The notes: generated from the letters alone by a model not told the origin. DNA of 55,924 nt from Pseudomonadota bacterium (GCA_018241895.1 JAFECX010000030.1:1-55924), one strand, 5' to 3'. Counted from the first letter of the stretch, positions 19,135-27,442 are shown. A program made the numbers and translations.

Positions 19135-20025
19135 TCAGACCTTGCGCAGCGAGCGCACGAACAGGCCTTGTGGCCGGAACATCAGCACCAGCAGGAACAC
19201 GGTGTAGGCCACCGCGTCGCTCCAGCCGGGCAGGAAATATGCCGACGTGCTCTCGACCATTCCGAGCAGGACGCCGCCGGCCAGCGCGCCGCCGACGTTG
19301 CCCAGGCCGCCGAGCGCCAGCGCGATGAGCGCCTTGAGGCTGAGCAGGAAGCCGAAGTACGGGTCGATCGTGTAGGTCGCCGCCAGCGTGCAGCCGGCGA
19401 CACCCGCCAGCGCAATGCCGACCGCGAAGGCGATCATGTTGACGCGGTGCGGTGCGATGCCCACGAGCGAGGCCGACACCATGTTCTCCGAGACGGCGCG
19501 CACCGCCTTGCCGGCCAGCGTGCGGCGCAGGAACAGCGTCACCACCAGCGTCGCGGCGATGGCGATGGCAAAGCCGATGGAGCGCGTGAACGAGATGCGC
19601 ATGCCGCCGAGCACGAAGCTGGTGGCGGTGTAGCCGGTGGTGATCGAACGCGGGTCGGGCGTCCAGGCCACCGACATCAGGCTCTCGAGCATGAAAGTCA
19701 GGCCGACCGCGATCAGCAGCGACACGTTCTTGTCCTCGAGTGCGGCCACGCGCCTGAACAGCAGCTGGTACACGAGCGCGCCGGCCAGCAGCGAAGCGGG
19801 CGTGAGCAGCACCAGCGTCACGTAGGGGTCGACGCCGAGCAGCTTGAACGCCCAGTACGCGCAGTAGCCGCCGAGCACGATCATCGCGCCCTGGGCGAGG
19901 AAGATGATGCGCATGGTGCCGAAGATCAGGCTCAGCCCGATCGCCGCCACGCCGTACATGGGGCCGAACAGCACGCCGTTGACGACGAGCTCCCCCACCA
20001 GGCGCAGCGACAGGTCCTCGAACAT
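19135..20025 (-). CDS. livH: branched-chain amino acid-type ABC permease LivH
   Basis: A 296-residue inner-membrane permease. It shows LivH features: LVNGVLFGPMYGVAAIGLSL-type N-terminus, IIFLAQGAMIVLGGYCAY, AVRAVSENMVSASLVGI (the coupling loop) and IALALGGLGNVGGALAGG near the C-terminus. It follows livF by two bases and precedes livM by three bases, so all transport genes form one unit. Confidence 0.93.
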   Translation of the reverse strand: MFEDLSLRLVGELVVNGVLFGPMYGVAAIGLSLIFGTMRIIFLAQGAMIVLGGYCAYWAFKLLGVDPYVTLVLLTPASLLAGALVYQLLFRRVAALEDKNVSLLIAVGLTFMLESLMSVAWTPDPRSITTGYTATSFVLGGMRISFTRSIGFAIAIAATLVVTLFLRRTLAGKAVRAVSENMVSASLVGIAPHRVNMIAFAVGIALAGVAGCTLAATYTIDPYFGFLLSLKALIALALGGLGNVGGALAGGVLLGMVESTSAYFLPGWSDAVAYTVFLLVLMFRPQGLFVRSLRKV

Positions 20026-20027
20026 GC

Positions 20028-20750
20028 TCAGCCGATGCTCCCGATGTAGGCGCTGCGGATCGCCGGGTCTTCCAGCAACTGCGCGCCGGGCCCGCGCATC
20101 ACGACGTGGCCGGTCTGCAGCACGTAGGCGTCGTCGGCGATCTGCAGTGCCTGGTGGATGTTCTGCTCGACCAGCAGGATCGTGACGCCGTCGCGGTTGA
20201 GCGTGCGCACGAGGCCGAACATCTCGTGCACGACGAGCGGGCTCAGGCCCATCGACGGCTCGTCGAGGATGAGCAGCGACGGGCAGGCCATGACCGCGCG
20301 GCCGATGGCGAGCATCTGCTGCTCGCCGCCGCTCAGCGAGCCGGCGATCTGCCCCTGGCGCTCGCGCAGCCGCGGAAAGAGCGCGAACACGCGCCGCAGC
20401 GAGTCGGCGGCGCGCGCGCGCACGTTGGCCGGGTAGGCGCCGAGCTCGAGGTTCTCGAGCACCGTCATCTGGGTGGACAGGCCCCGACCCTCGGGCACGT
20501 GCGACAGCCCCGCGGCCACGATCTGCTGCGGCGCCAGCCCGACGATCGAGCGGCCGCGAAAGACGATCTCGCCGCGCCGCGGCACGATGAGCCCGGAGAT
20601 CGCGCGCAGCAGCGTCGACTTGCCGGCGCCGTTGGCGCCGACCAGCGAGACGATCGCGCCTTCGGCGACCTCGATCGACACCGACCACAGCGCCTGCGTG
20701 TCGCCGTAGCCGGCGTCGAGCCCGCGCACCTCAAGCAACGGGTTCGCCAA
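20028..20750 (-). CDS. livF: branched-chain amino acid-type ABC ATPase LivF
   Basis: A 240-residue ABC ATPase. Walker A is GANGAGKST (38-46), the signature is LSGGEQQMLAIGRA, Walker B is LLILDEP and the switch His lies in ILLVEQN(I)H. Size and the C-terminal AIRSAYIG ending are typical of LivF. The best start is a TTG at 20750, which overlaps the end of livG by 20 bases; no ATG or GTG gives the expected N-terminus (PLLEVRGLDAGYG). Confidence 0.92.
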   Translation of the reverse strand: MANPLLEVRGLDAGYGDTQALWSVSIEVAEGAIVSLVGANGAGKSTLLRAISGLIVPRRGEIVFRGRSIVGLAPQQIVAAGLSHVPEGRGLSTQMTVLENLELGAYPANVRARAADSLRRVFALFPRLRERQGQIAGSLSGGEQQMLAIGRAVMACPSLLILDEPSMGLSPLVVHEMFGLVRTLNRDGVTILLVEQNIHQALQIADDAYVLQTGHVVMRGPGAQLLEDPAIRSAYIGSIG

Positions 20751-21519
20751 GGTAGGCCTCGATGACGTGACGGTCGCAGATGACCTCGGCCGGCGTGCCG
20801 TCGGCGATCTTCTCGCCGTGGTCGAGCACGACGACGCGGTCGCAGACGTTCATGATGGCGTCGACCTTGTGCTCCACCCACAGCACGGCAACGCCGCGCT
20901 CGCTGCGGATGCGGCGGATGACGGCGATCGTGGCCTCGATCTCGATCGCGTTGAGCCCGGCCATCGGCTCGTCGAGCAGCACCACGGTGGGCCGGCAGGC
21001 CATGGCGCGCGCGATCTCGAGCAGGCGGCGATCGGACAGCGTCATCTGCGCGGCCCGCCGCTCACGCTGCCCTGCCAGGCCGACCAGTTTGAGCGCGCCC
21101 AGGGCCTGCGCGCGCGCATCCCTGCGCCGGCCCGGGTGGCCGTAGACGGCGCCGACCAGCACGTTCTCGAGCGCACTCATGCGCTGGAACGTGCGCACGA
21201 GCTGGAAGGTGCGCGCGATGCCGCCGTGGCAGATGCGGTCGGGGCGGCGGCCGGTGATGCGTTCGCCGGCAAGGAAGACATCGCCGCGGTCGGGCCGGTA
21301 GACCGACGTGATGACGTTGAAGCAGGTCGACTTGCCGGCGCCGTTGGGTCCGATCAGCCCGACGACCTCGCCGCGCCCGACCGTGAAGCTCACGCGCTGC
21401 AGCACCTGCAGGCCGCCGAACGCGATGCTCACCTCGGCCATCCGCAGCACGGCATCGGCGTTGCCGCGGGCCGGTGGCGCTGGCGTGGGGGCGACGGCAC
21501 TCACCGCAGGTCCGGGCAA
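20731..21519 (-). CDS. livG: branched-chain amino acid-type ABC ATPase LivG
   Basis: A 262-residue ABC ATPase, first gene of the transporter operon. Walker A is GPNGAGKST (57-65), Walker B VVLLDEP (179-185), and the H-loop is in VLWVEHKVDAI. The signature motif is unusual: MTLSDRRLLEIARAMA (159-174) replaces the usual LS-x-G-Q pattern and lacks the glycine. The translation start is uncertain: TTG at 21519 or a GTG five codons later (at the V in PAVSAV). The first 25 residues are Pro/Ala-rich and not part of the ATPase fold. Confidence 0.9.
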   Translation of the reverse strand: MPGPAVSAVAPTPAPPARGNADAVLRMAEVSIAFGGLQVLQRVSFTVGRGEVVGLIGPNGAGKSTCFNVITSVYRPDRGDVFLAGERITGRRPDRICHGGIARTFQLVRTFQRMSALENVLVGAVYGHPGRRRDARAQALGALKLVGLAGQRERRAAQMTLSDRRLLEIARAMACRPTVVLLDEPMAGLNAIEIEATIAVIRRIRSERGVAVLWVEHKVDAIMNVCDRVVVLDHGEKIADGTPAEVICDRHVIEAYLGEPVA

Positions 21520-21553
21520 ACCGTCGCCGGGCGGGCGACCATCCGCGCCGGCG

Positions 21554-21691
21554 TCATCCCGGCGCGCACACCGGGCGCCGCACGTCCCGATCGTCGCGAC
21601 GATCTGCAGGCGCCGGCCCGAGTGCGCTGGTCAGCGTCACGGCAGCGGCCGCTTCGGCCAACCGGTCCAGCGAGAGATCCTCCGGGTTCAT
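21554..21691 (-). CDS. possible 45-residue small protein upstream of livG
   Basis: A short frame starting with ATG at 21691 and preceded by AGGGAG at a suitable distance. The first 25 residues (MNPEDLSLDRLAEAAAAVTL) look like a genuine helical N-terminus. The rest is Arg/Asp-rich and low-complexity. It ends 34 bases before livG. It may be a small protein, a leader, or the remains of a larger gene cut off by rearrangement, since a gene fragment lies next to it. I do not recognise it. Confidence 0.2.
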   Translation of the reverse strand: MNPEDLSLDRLAEAAAAVTLTSALGPAPADRRDDRDVRRPVCAPG

Positions 21692-21895
21692 CGCGTGCTC
21701 GCTCCCTGTGCCAGCCGGCAACCCCGCCGTGGTGCGGCAGCACCGCCGTGGCCGTGTGCTGCCCCGCCGCCGCGACCGCCGTGGCGCACGCCCACGCGCG
21801 CGCCGATGGCACGCCTTCCCGGCCGCAGTCCGGCGCAACTGTACCTGCGCCACCGGCTCCGCGTCTTGACTCGCAGCGCAGTCGCGCTGGCCCGC

Positions 21896-22087
21896 GGGCG
21901 CATCGAGCGCGGCGCGCGCGCCGAGGAGGACATGCGCGTCATGGACCGTCCCGGGCGGCCGGGCGACATCGCGCCCGTGGTGGCCTTCTTGCTGTCGGAC
22001 GGCTCGGCCTGGATCCGCGGCACCAACATCGCGGTCGACGGCGGCATGCACTCCAACGTGCTGTGCCAGATGCACGGCTGGGGGTAG
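21896..22087 (+). pseudogene. C-terminal remnant of a short-chain dehydrogenase
   Basis: About 55 codons ending at 22087 read DRPGRPGDIAPVVAFLLSD, followed by WIRGTNIAVDGGMHSN. This is the unmistakable C-terminal end of an SDR oxidoreductase, with the conserved PGRPGDIA and NxxVDGG blocks. The Rossmann nucleotide-binding part, catalytic Ser-Tyr-Lys and normal N-terminus are missing upstream; the preceding frame is unrelated low-complexity sequence. The exact left boundary is an estimate. It lies on the plus strand between minus-strand operons and marks an old deletion or rearrangement. Confidence 0.75.
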
Positions 22088-22134
22088 GCCGGCGCCGACG
22101 CCGCCCGGGCGGCCGAGCCGGCGCGCTGCGCCCT

Positions 22135-23415
22135 TCAGGACACGCGCAGCCCCGGCACGATGTGGCCGCGTGCCACCCAGTCGTCGAAGATCTCGAGCAC
22201 GGCGTCGGTGAAGCCGGCGTCGTTGATGTGCGCGTCGGTCTCGACCAGGCACACCGGCGGCGCGAGGTGCGCGCGCAACTCGGCGCCGAACGCGGCCAGG
22301 CCCTGCGCATCGTGCAGCGGCTCGCCCGGCCGGTCCCAGGCCTCGATGCCGCCGCGCGGCAGCACGAAGGCCGTGGGGCCGCGCGCCTTGGCGAGCTTCG
22401 AAGCCACCAGCCGGGCCGCCGTGCAGCGCTCGTCGGCCGACATCAGCACCGAGCCGATGAGCCGGTTGTGCGCGTGGTACGGCCGCCCCTCGTGCGCCGG
22501 ACGGCGCGGCTTCCACGACTGCTGGTCGATCATGTCGAGGCCGCCCGGCGCGACGATCTGCGGGATGCCCATCGCGCCGGCGCCTTCGAGCCGGTCCGGC
22601 CCCGAGGTCACGACCGAGCCGTGCGCCTCGTTGCCCAGCTCCTGCAGGCACAGGTCGAGCACGGCGACGAAGCGGCGCTGCCGCGCCAGCGCCTCCATCG
22701 CGTGGCCGCCCATGCCGGTGCAGTGGAAGACGGCGACGTCGTAGCCGCGCGCCTCGAGCGCGGGTTTCAGCCGCCCCATGTAGGCCAGGCAGCTGCTGCC
22801 CAGCGAGCTGATCGCCACCATCGGCGCCACCCTCGGCGCCTCGCCCGGCACCCCGCCCGCGGCCGTCTCCTGCACCCCGCGGCAGGCGCCGACGATGGCG
22901 CCCGCGGCCTGGGCGAGGCTGGCGCGGCAGATCGGATTGAGGCCGTGCAGGCCGCCCGCCCACAGCACCATCGTCAGGTCGGGCGCGATGCGCTCGGGCG
23001 GGATCAGGTGCGAGAAGGCCACCGTCGACAGCAGCAGCTTGGGGCAGCCGATCGGCAGCGCCGCGGCCACGTCGAGCGCGAGGTCGGTGCCCATCGTGCC
23101 GCCGAGCGCGAGCACGCCGTGCACGGCGCCTTCGCCGTACAGGCGCACGGCGAGCGCGGCGGCGCCTTCGGCCATCGCCGCCATCGCGGCGTTCTCGTCG
23201 CCGAGCGCGGCCACCTGCTGCAGCGCGCGACCGCCGGCGGCGGCGACCTCGTGGTTCGGCAGTTCGGGCGCGAACGGCGGCGTGCCGAGCACGCCCACGT
23301 CCATCATCGACACGCGCGCCCCCTGCGCCTCGATGCAGCGGCGGATGAACAGCAGCTCCTCGGCCTTGGTGTCGCAGGTGCCGAGGACGAGGATGTGCGG
23401 TGCGGCGCTCGTCAT
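22135..23415 (-). CDS. Tm-1-like ATP-binding domain protein (UPF0261)
   Basis: A 426-residue protein of the UPF0261/Tm-1-like family, named after the tomato virus-resistance protein Tm-1. Conserved stretches include ILVLGTCDTKAEELLFIR at the N-terminus, GVLALGGTMGTDLA, KLLLSTVAFSH, FHCTGMGGHAMEAL and PRGGIEAWDRPG near the end. Bacterial members often occur in catabolic clusters, sometimes beside a TIM-barrel signal-transduction protein, which is absent here. It probably binds a nucleotide; the reaction is unknown. It is on the same strand as the aminotransferase operon, about 180 bases downstream of it. Confidence 0.88.
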   Translation of the reverse strand: MTSAAPHILVLGTCDTKAEELLFIRRCIEAQGARVSMMDVGVLGTPPFAPELPNHEVAAAGGRALQQVAALGDENAAMAAMAEGAAALAVRLYGEGAVHGVLALGGTMGTDLALDVAAALPIGCPKLLLSTVAFSHLIPPERIAPDLTMVLWAGGLHGLNPICRASLAQAAGAIVGACRGVQETAAGGVPGEAPRVAPMVAISSLGSSCLAYMGRLKPALEARGYDVAVFHCTGMGGHAMEALARQRRFVAVLDLCLQELGNEAHGSVVTSGPDRLEGAGAMGIPQIVAPGGLDMIDQQSWKPRRPAHEGRPYHAHNRLIGSVLMSADERCTAARLVASKLAKARGPTAFVLPRGGIEAWDRPGEPLHDAQGLAAFGAELRAHLAPPVCLVETDAHINDAGFTDAVLEIFDDWVARGHIVPGLRVS

Positions 23416-23542
23416 CGGCCTTGCCAGTGCGGTGCGGCGGCGCTCGTCAGGCGCGTTCTTCAGGCGCGCCCGACGCTGCGCGGCGGGCGCGCCCTGCGGC
23501 GCGCTCCCGAGCGGTGCATGGGGTCGCCGTCACGGCCGCTCA

Positions 23543-23599
23543 GAACCTGTGAATGAACCGGGCGCGTCGAGCGGGCGTGAGTGGCTCGTTCACAGGTTC
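23543..23599. repeat. long inverted repeat after the aminotransferase gene
   Basis: GAACCTGTGAA (23543-23553) and its exact complement TTCACAGGTTC (23589-23599) flank a 35-base loop. Extended arms match at 14 of 17 positions. One arm includes the aminotransferase stop codon. It may be a terminator or part of a dispersed palindromic element; there is no T-run. Confidence 0.6.
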
Positions 23600-24962
23600 A
23601 GCCCTCGACCTCGGCGAAGGCGCCGGCCAGCGCATCGCACAGATGGTCGATCTCCGCGCGGCTGATCGTGAGCGCCGGCGACAGGATGACGTTGGCGCCC
23701 GAGGTGCGTACCATCGCACCGCGCCGGTAGGCGCTGCGCGCCACGGCGCCGATCTCCCTGGCGCCGCGTGCGAGCGGCTTGCGCGTCGCCTTGTCGGCGA
23801 CGAGCTCGAGGCAGGCCATGAGCCCGACGCCGCGCACGTCGCCCACCAGCCGCGAGCGCGCGCCGATCTCGCGCAGGCGCTGCAGCAGGTGCTCGCCCTG
23901 GCGCGCGGCGTTGCCGACCACGTCCTCCTTGTCGAGCACGTCGAGCGTGGCCAGCGCCGCCGCCGCCGCCACCGGGTGACCGCTGTAGGTGTAGCCGTGC
24001 GCCATCGAGCCGAGCGCCGGATCACCCTCGACGAAGGCGTCGGCCACGCGCGCATTGACCGCCGTCGCGCCCAGCGGCACGTAGCCCGACGAGATGCCCT
24101 TGGCCAGGCACCACAGGTCGGCCTTGACGCCCCACAGCCGCGTGCCGAACCAGTGGCCGGTGCGCCCGAACCCGGTCACCACCTCGTCGGCGATCAGCAG
24201 CACGCCGTGGCGGTCGCAGACCTCGCGCACCAGCGGCCAGTAGGCAGCGGGCGGCACGATCACGCCGCCGGCGCCCTGCACCGGCTCGGCGATGAAGGCA
24301 GCGACCGTGTCCGGGCCCTGGAAGACGATCTCGCGCTCGAGCAGCTCGGCGCAGAGGCGCGCCAGCCGCTCGGGGTCGTCGCTGTACGGATTGCGGTACA
24401 GCCACGGCGTGTCGACGTGAAAGCACCCCGGCAGCAGCGGCTCGTAGGCGCGGCGGAAGTTGGTGTTGCCGTTGACGCTCACGCCGCCGAAGTGCACGCC
24501 GTGGTAGCCCTGGCGCAGCGCGATGAACTTGCTGCGGTCGGCCTGGCCCTTCAGCTTCCAGTACTGGCGCGCGATCTTGAGCGCGCCCTCGACCGAATCG
24601 GAGCCGCCGTTGCCGAACAGCACCGCCGCGACGCCGTCGGGCTGCATCAGTTTCACCAGGCGCGCCGACAGCTCGATGGCGCGCGGATGCGTGGTGCCGC
24701 GGAAGGTGTTGTAGAAGGCCAGCTCGTCGAGCTGCGCGACGATCGCGTCGCGGATCTCGCGCCGCCCGAAGCCGAGGTTGGCGCTCCACAGGCCGCCCAC
24801 GCCGTCGACCATCTTGTGGCCGTCGATGTCCCAGATCCAGCTGCCCTCGCCGCGCGCGATGATGTCCGGCGGCTGCTCGTGCATGGCGCGCGGGTGCGCC
24901 ATCGGATGCCACAGGTACTTCGCATTGGCGGCCTTCAGCTCATCCGTGTTCATGTGCGGCAT
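23598..24962 (-). CDS. class III pyridoxal-phosphate aminotransferase (omega-amino acid type)
   Basis: A 454-residue class III aminotransferase, most like omega-amino acid:pyruvate, putrescine or taurine transaminases. The PLP Lys288 is in LAKGISSGYVPLGA, the cofactor Asp259 is in LLIADEVVTGFGRTG, and the phosphate cup motif is GNGGSDSVEGALK. WHPMAHPRAMHE near the N-terminus is the usual substrate-entry segment. The start at 24962 has GAGGAG seven bases upstream; a second ATG at 24953 is possible. It overlaps the HAD gene by 13 bases and follows the aldehyde dehydrogenase, suggesting amine to semialdehyde to acid conversion. Confidence 0.92.
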   Translation of the reverse strand: MPHMNTDELKAANAKYLWHPMAHPRAMHEQPPDIIARGEGSWIWDIDGHKMVDGVGGLWSANLGFGRREIRDAIVAQLDELAFYNTFRGTTHPRAIELSARLVKLMQPDGVAAVLFGNGGSDSVEGALKIARQYWKLKGQADRSKFIALRQGYHGVHFGGVSVNGNTNFRRAYEPLLPGCFHVDTPWLYRNPYSDDPERLARLCAELLEREIVFQGPDTVAAFIAEPVQGAGGVIVPPAAYWPLVREVCDRHGVLLIADEVVTGFGRTGHWFGTRLWGVKADLWCLAKGISSGYVPLGATAVNARVADAFVEGDPALGSMAHGYTYSGHPVAAAAALATLDVLDKEDVVGNAARQGEHLLQRLREIGARSRLVGDVRGVGLMACLELVADKATRKPLARGAREIGAVARSAYRRGAMVRTSGANVILSPALTISRAEIDHLCDALAGAFAEVEG

Positions 24963-25663
24963 GCGAACTCCTCGGGCGGCAGCCTCAGCCGCGCGGCGAC
25001 CGCGGCGATGCTGCCGTCGACGTCGCGCAGCTCGAAGAACTGCGTCTGCAGCCCGGCGCGGTGCGCGCCGGCGATGTTGCGGAACTGGTCGTCGACGAAC
25101 AGGATGCGCTCGGCGCTCACGCCCAGGCCCTCGCAGGCCAGCGCGTAGGCGCGCGCATCGGGCTTGAGGATCTTGGTGTGCGTGGCGTCGACGACGACGT
25201 GCATGTCCTGCACGATGTCCATGCGGGCGAGGAAGTCGGCACCCCAGAACAGCTCGAGCTCGTTGCTGAGGATGCCCACGCGCAGGCCGCGCTCGCGCGC
25301 CGTGTGAACGAGGCGCTTGATGCCCGGGCGGGCGACCGCGTTGGGCACCGCGTGGCGCAGGCGCTCGAGCATCGCCAGCATGTCCCAGCCCGACTCGCCC
25401 ACCGCCTCGCCCAGCTCGCGCGCGCGCCGGGCCCAATACTCGCGCTCGCTGATCTCGTCGCGCTGCATCGACTGCCACAGCGCATCGGTGGCCGGGTCGA
25501 GCGGCCCGAGCCAGGTCAGGCTGCCGGAGGGCAGGCCGAGCTCGGATTCGGTGACGCGGTGCCGCTCGAACATCGACACGCTGATGACGTTGCCGAAGTC
25601 CAGCAGCAGCGCCTCGGGTCGGGCGTGGTTCACTTGCATCCCTGCGTCCATATCCGTGTTCAT
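24950..25663 (-). CDS. HAD-superfamily hydrolase (subfamily IA, YihX-like)
   Basis: A 237-residue HAD phosphatase. Motif I is LLLDFGNVIS, the DxGN form also seen in the sugar phosphatase YihX. Motif II is ILSNE, motif III has Lys in KILKPDARAY, and motif IV is ILFVDDQFRNI. A helical cap lies between motifs I and II. The gene overlaps the aldehyde dehydrogenase stop as ATGA and the aminotransferase start by 13 bases, so it belongs to that operon. Its substrate may be a phosphorylated intermediate or side product of the same pathway; this is inference. Confidence 0.85.
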   Translation of the reverse strand: MNTDMDAGMQVNHARPEALLLDFGNVISVSMFERHRVTESELGLPSGSLTWLGPLDPATDALWQSMQRDEISEREYWARRARELGEAVGESGWDMLAMLERLRHAVPNAVARPGIKRLVHTARERGLRVGILSNELELFWGADFLARMDIVQDMHVVVDATHTKILKPDARAYALACEGLGVSAERILFVDDQFRNIAGAHRAGLQTQFFELRDVDGSIAAVAARLRLPPEEFACRT

Positions 25664-27099
25664 GGCGCGGCCACGCTCACGAGCTTGAGCTCGGTGCAGC
25701 CGAGCAGGCCTTCGAGCCCGCTCTCGTGGCCGATGCCGCTTTCCTTGACGCCGCCGAAAGGCGTCTCGGGCTGCGAGACGCCGAAGTGGTTGATGCCCAC
25801 CATGCCCGCCTGCAGCTCCTGGCCGAGCCGGTGCGCGGTGGCCAGGTCGCGCGTGAAGGCGTAGGCCGCCAGGCCGTAGGGCAGCGCATTGGCGCGCGCG
25901 ATGGCCTCGTCGAGGTCGTCGAAGGCGTCGAGCAGCGCGATCGGGCCGAACGGCTCCTCGCTTTGCAGGCGCGCGCGCTCGGGCGCCCCTTCGATGACGG
26001 TCGGCGCGTAGAACCAGCCGGGCCGCTCTATGCGCCGCCCACCGCACAGCAGCCGCCCGCCGCAGGCCAGCGCGTCGTCGACCAGTTGCTGCATCAGCGC
26101 CAGGCGCCGCTCGTTGACCAAGGGGCCGAAGTTGGTGCCTTCGGCCAGGCCGTCGCCCACCTTCAGCGCCTGGGTGCCGGCGACGAAGGCGTCGCGGAAG
26201 GCATCGAGGCGCGCGCGCTGCACGAGTAGGCGCACCGGCGACGCGCAGACCTGGCCGGCGTTGCGGAACTTGGCCACCACCGCCAGCCGCGCCACCGCCT
26301 GCGCGTCGGCATCGGCGCAGACGACGACGGGCGCGTGGCCGCCCAGCTCGGCCGTGTAGCGCTTCATGTGGCGCGCGGCGAGCTCGCCCAGCTGCTTGCC
26401 TACCGGCACCGAGCCGGTGAACGAGATCTTGGCGATGGCGGGCTCGGCGATCAGCGTCGACGAGATGTGCGGTGGGTGGCCGAGCACGACGTTGAGCACG
26501 CCCGGCGGCAGCCCGGCGTCGTGGAAGGCGCGCACGAACTCGAGGCAGGTGCCGGGCACCTGCTCGTCGGGCTTGAGGATCAGGCTGCAGCCGGCGGCCA
26601 GCGCGCCGCCGATCTTGCGCGCCGGCAGGTTGGCCGGGAAGTTCCAGGGCGTGAATGCCGCCACCGGGCCGATCGGCACGCGCTGCACGGTCTGGCTGAG
26701 CACGCCCGCGGTGCGCGGCGGCACGCCGCGCGCGGCCAGCCGCTTGGCCTCCTCGGCGAGGAAGTCGATGATGTCGGCCGACAGCTGCACTTCGCGCAGC
26801 GCCTCGGCCAGCGGCTTGCCCTGCTCGAGCGTGAGGATGCGCGCGATCGCCGCGGCGCGCTCGCGGATGAGCGCCGTGGCGGCGGTGATGATGCGAAAGC
26901 GCTCCAGCGCCAGCTTGCGCGACCACACGGCAAAGCCGCGCGCCGCGGCGGCGACGGCGGCGCGCAGGTCGGCGTCGTCGGCCGCCGCGTAGTCGGTGAG
27001 CAGCACGCCGTCGGCCGGATTGCGCACCTCGAGCCGCAGCGCGCCGCGGCCGTCGACGAAGGCGCCGTCGATGTACAAGCGGATCGAGGGGTGGTTCAT
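25660..27099 (-). CDS. NAD(P)-dependent aldehyde dehydrogenase (succinate-semialdehyde dehydrogenase-like)
   Basis: A 479-residue aldehyde dehydrogenase closest in length and motifs to GabD. Asn153 lies in TPWNFP, the general base Glu251 in AELGGHAP, and the catalytic Cys285 in RNAGQVCAS. FTGSVPVGK is the cofactor loop and EEPFGP the late conserved motif. The start at 27099 (MNHPSIRLYIDG) was preferred because upstream codons are encoded by the operator and repeat region. It is the first gene of the aldehyde dehydrogenase-HAD-aminotransferase operon, directly behind a promoter overlapped by a palindrome. Confidence 0.92.
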   Translation of the reverse strand: MNHPSIRLYIDGAFVDGRGALRLEVRNPADGVLLTDYAAADDADLRAAVAAAARGFAVWSRKLALERFRIITAATALIRERAAAIARILTLEQGKPLAEALREVQLSADIIDFLAEEAKRLAARGVPPRTAGVLSQTVQRVPIGPVAAFTPWNFPANLPARKIGGALAAGCSLILKPDEQVPGTCLEFVRAFHDAGLPPGVLNVVLGHPPHISSTLIAEPAIAKISFTGSVPVGKQLGELAARHMKRYTAELGGHAPVVVCADADAQAVARLAVVAKFRNAGQVCASPVRLLVQRARLDAFRDAFVAGTQALKVGDGLAEGTNFGPLVNERRLALMQQLVDDALACGGRLLCGGRRIERPGWFYAPTVIEGAPERARLQSEEPFGPIALLDAFDDLDEAIARANALPYGLAAYAFTRDLATAHRLGQELQAGMVGINHFGVSQPETPFGGVKESGIGHESGLEGLLGCTELKLVSVAAP

Positions 27100-27138
27100 G
27101 TCGGCGCGGGCTGTCCGCCCAGCCAGGGGCAAGGGCGC

Positions 27139-27167
27139 ATCATGGGCAGAGGTCGTTTCGTTGTCAA
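27139..27167 (-). promoter_or_regulatory. sigma-70 promoter of the aldehyde dehydrogenase operon
   Basis: On the minus strand a perfect TTGACA (27167-27162) is separated by 17 bases from CATGAT (27144-27139). Transcription would start near 27132, giving a leader of about 33 bases before the ATG at 27099. This is the best promoter candidate for a protein-coding gene in the window. Confidence 0.65.
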
Positions 27168-27171
27168 CGAA
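27157..27171. promoter_or_regulatory. palindromic operator TTCGTTG-T-CAACGAA (MarR type)
   Basis: A perfect 7+1+7 palindrome covers the -35 box of the operon promoter. Its form is typical of MarR-family operators, and a MarR-like gene lies divergently about 270 bases away. Binding here would block RNA polymerase, so the simplest model is repression relieved by a pathway metabolite. Confidence 0.7.
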
Positions 27172-27195
27172 TTCACACCCCGGGTTTGCGCGTAT

Positions 27196-27237
27196 CTTCC
27201 CACTTCCCACTTCCCACTTCGCACTTCCCACTTCGCC
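27196..27237. repeat. 7-bp tandem repeat (CTTCCCA), about six copies
   Basis: Three perfect CTTCCCA units are followed by CTTCGCA, CTTCCCA and CTTCGCC. The array lies in the divergent promoter region, 25 bases from the operator palindrome. Copy-number change could alter spacing for the MarR-type gene promoter. Confidence 0.85.
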
Positions 27238-27442
27238 TGGACGCGCACGGCGATCGGGCGGCTCCGCCGGCCCGCGGCGCCGTGCCCGCGCTGGTCGGGC
27301 CTGCGGCTACACTGCCGCGCCCGCCGCGCCCGCTGCACCCAGGGCCGCCCGCACCTGTCGCTGCACCTGCACCGCCCTGCCCGTGACTCCCGCCCGCAAG
27401 TCGCTTCCGCGCCCGGCGCGCAAGGCTGCACCGGCGCGCCGC

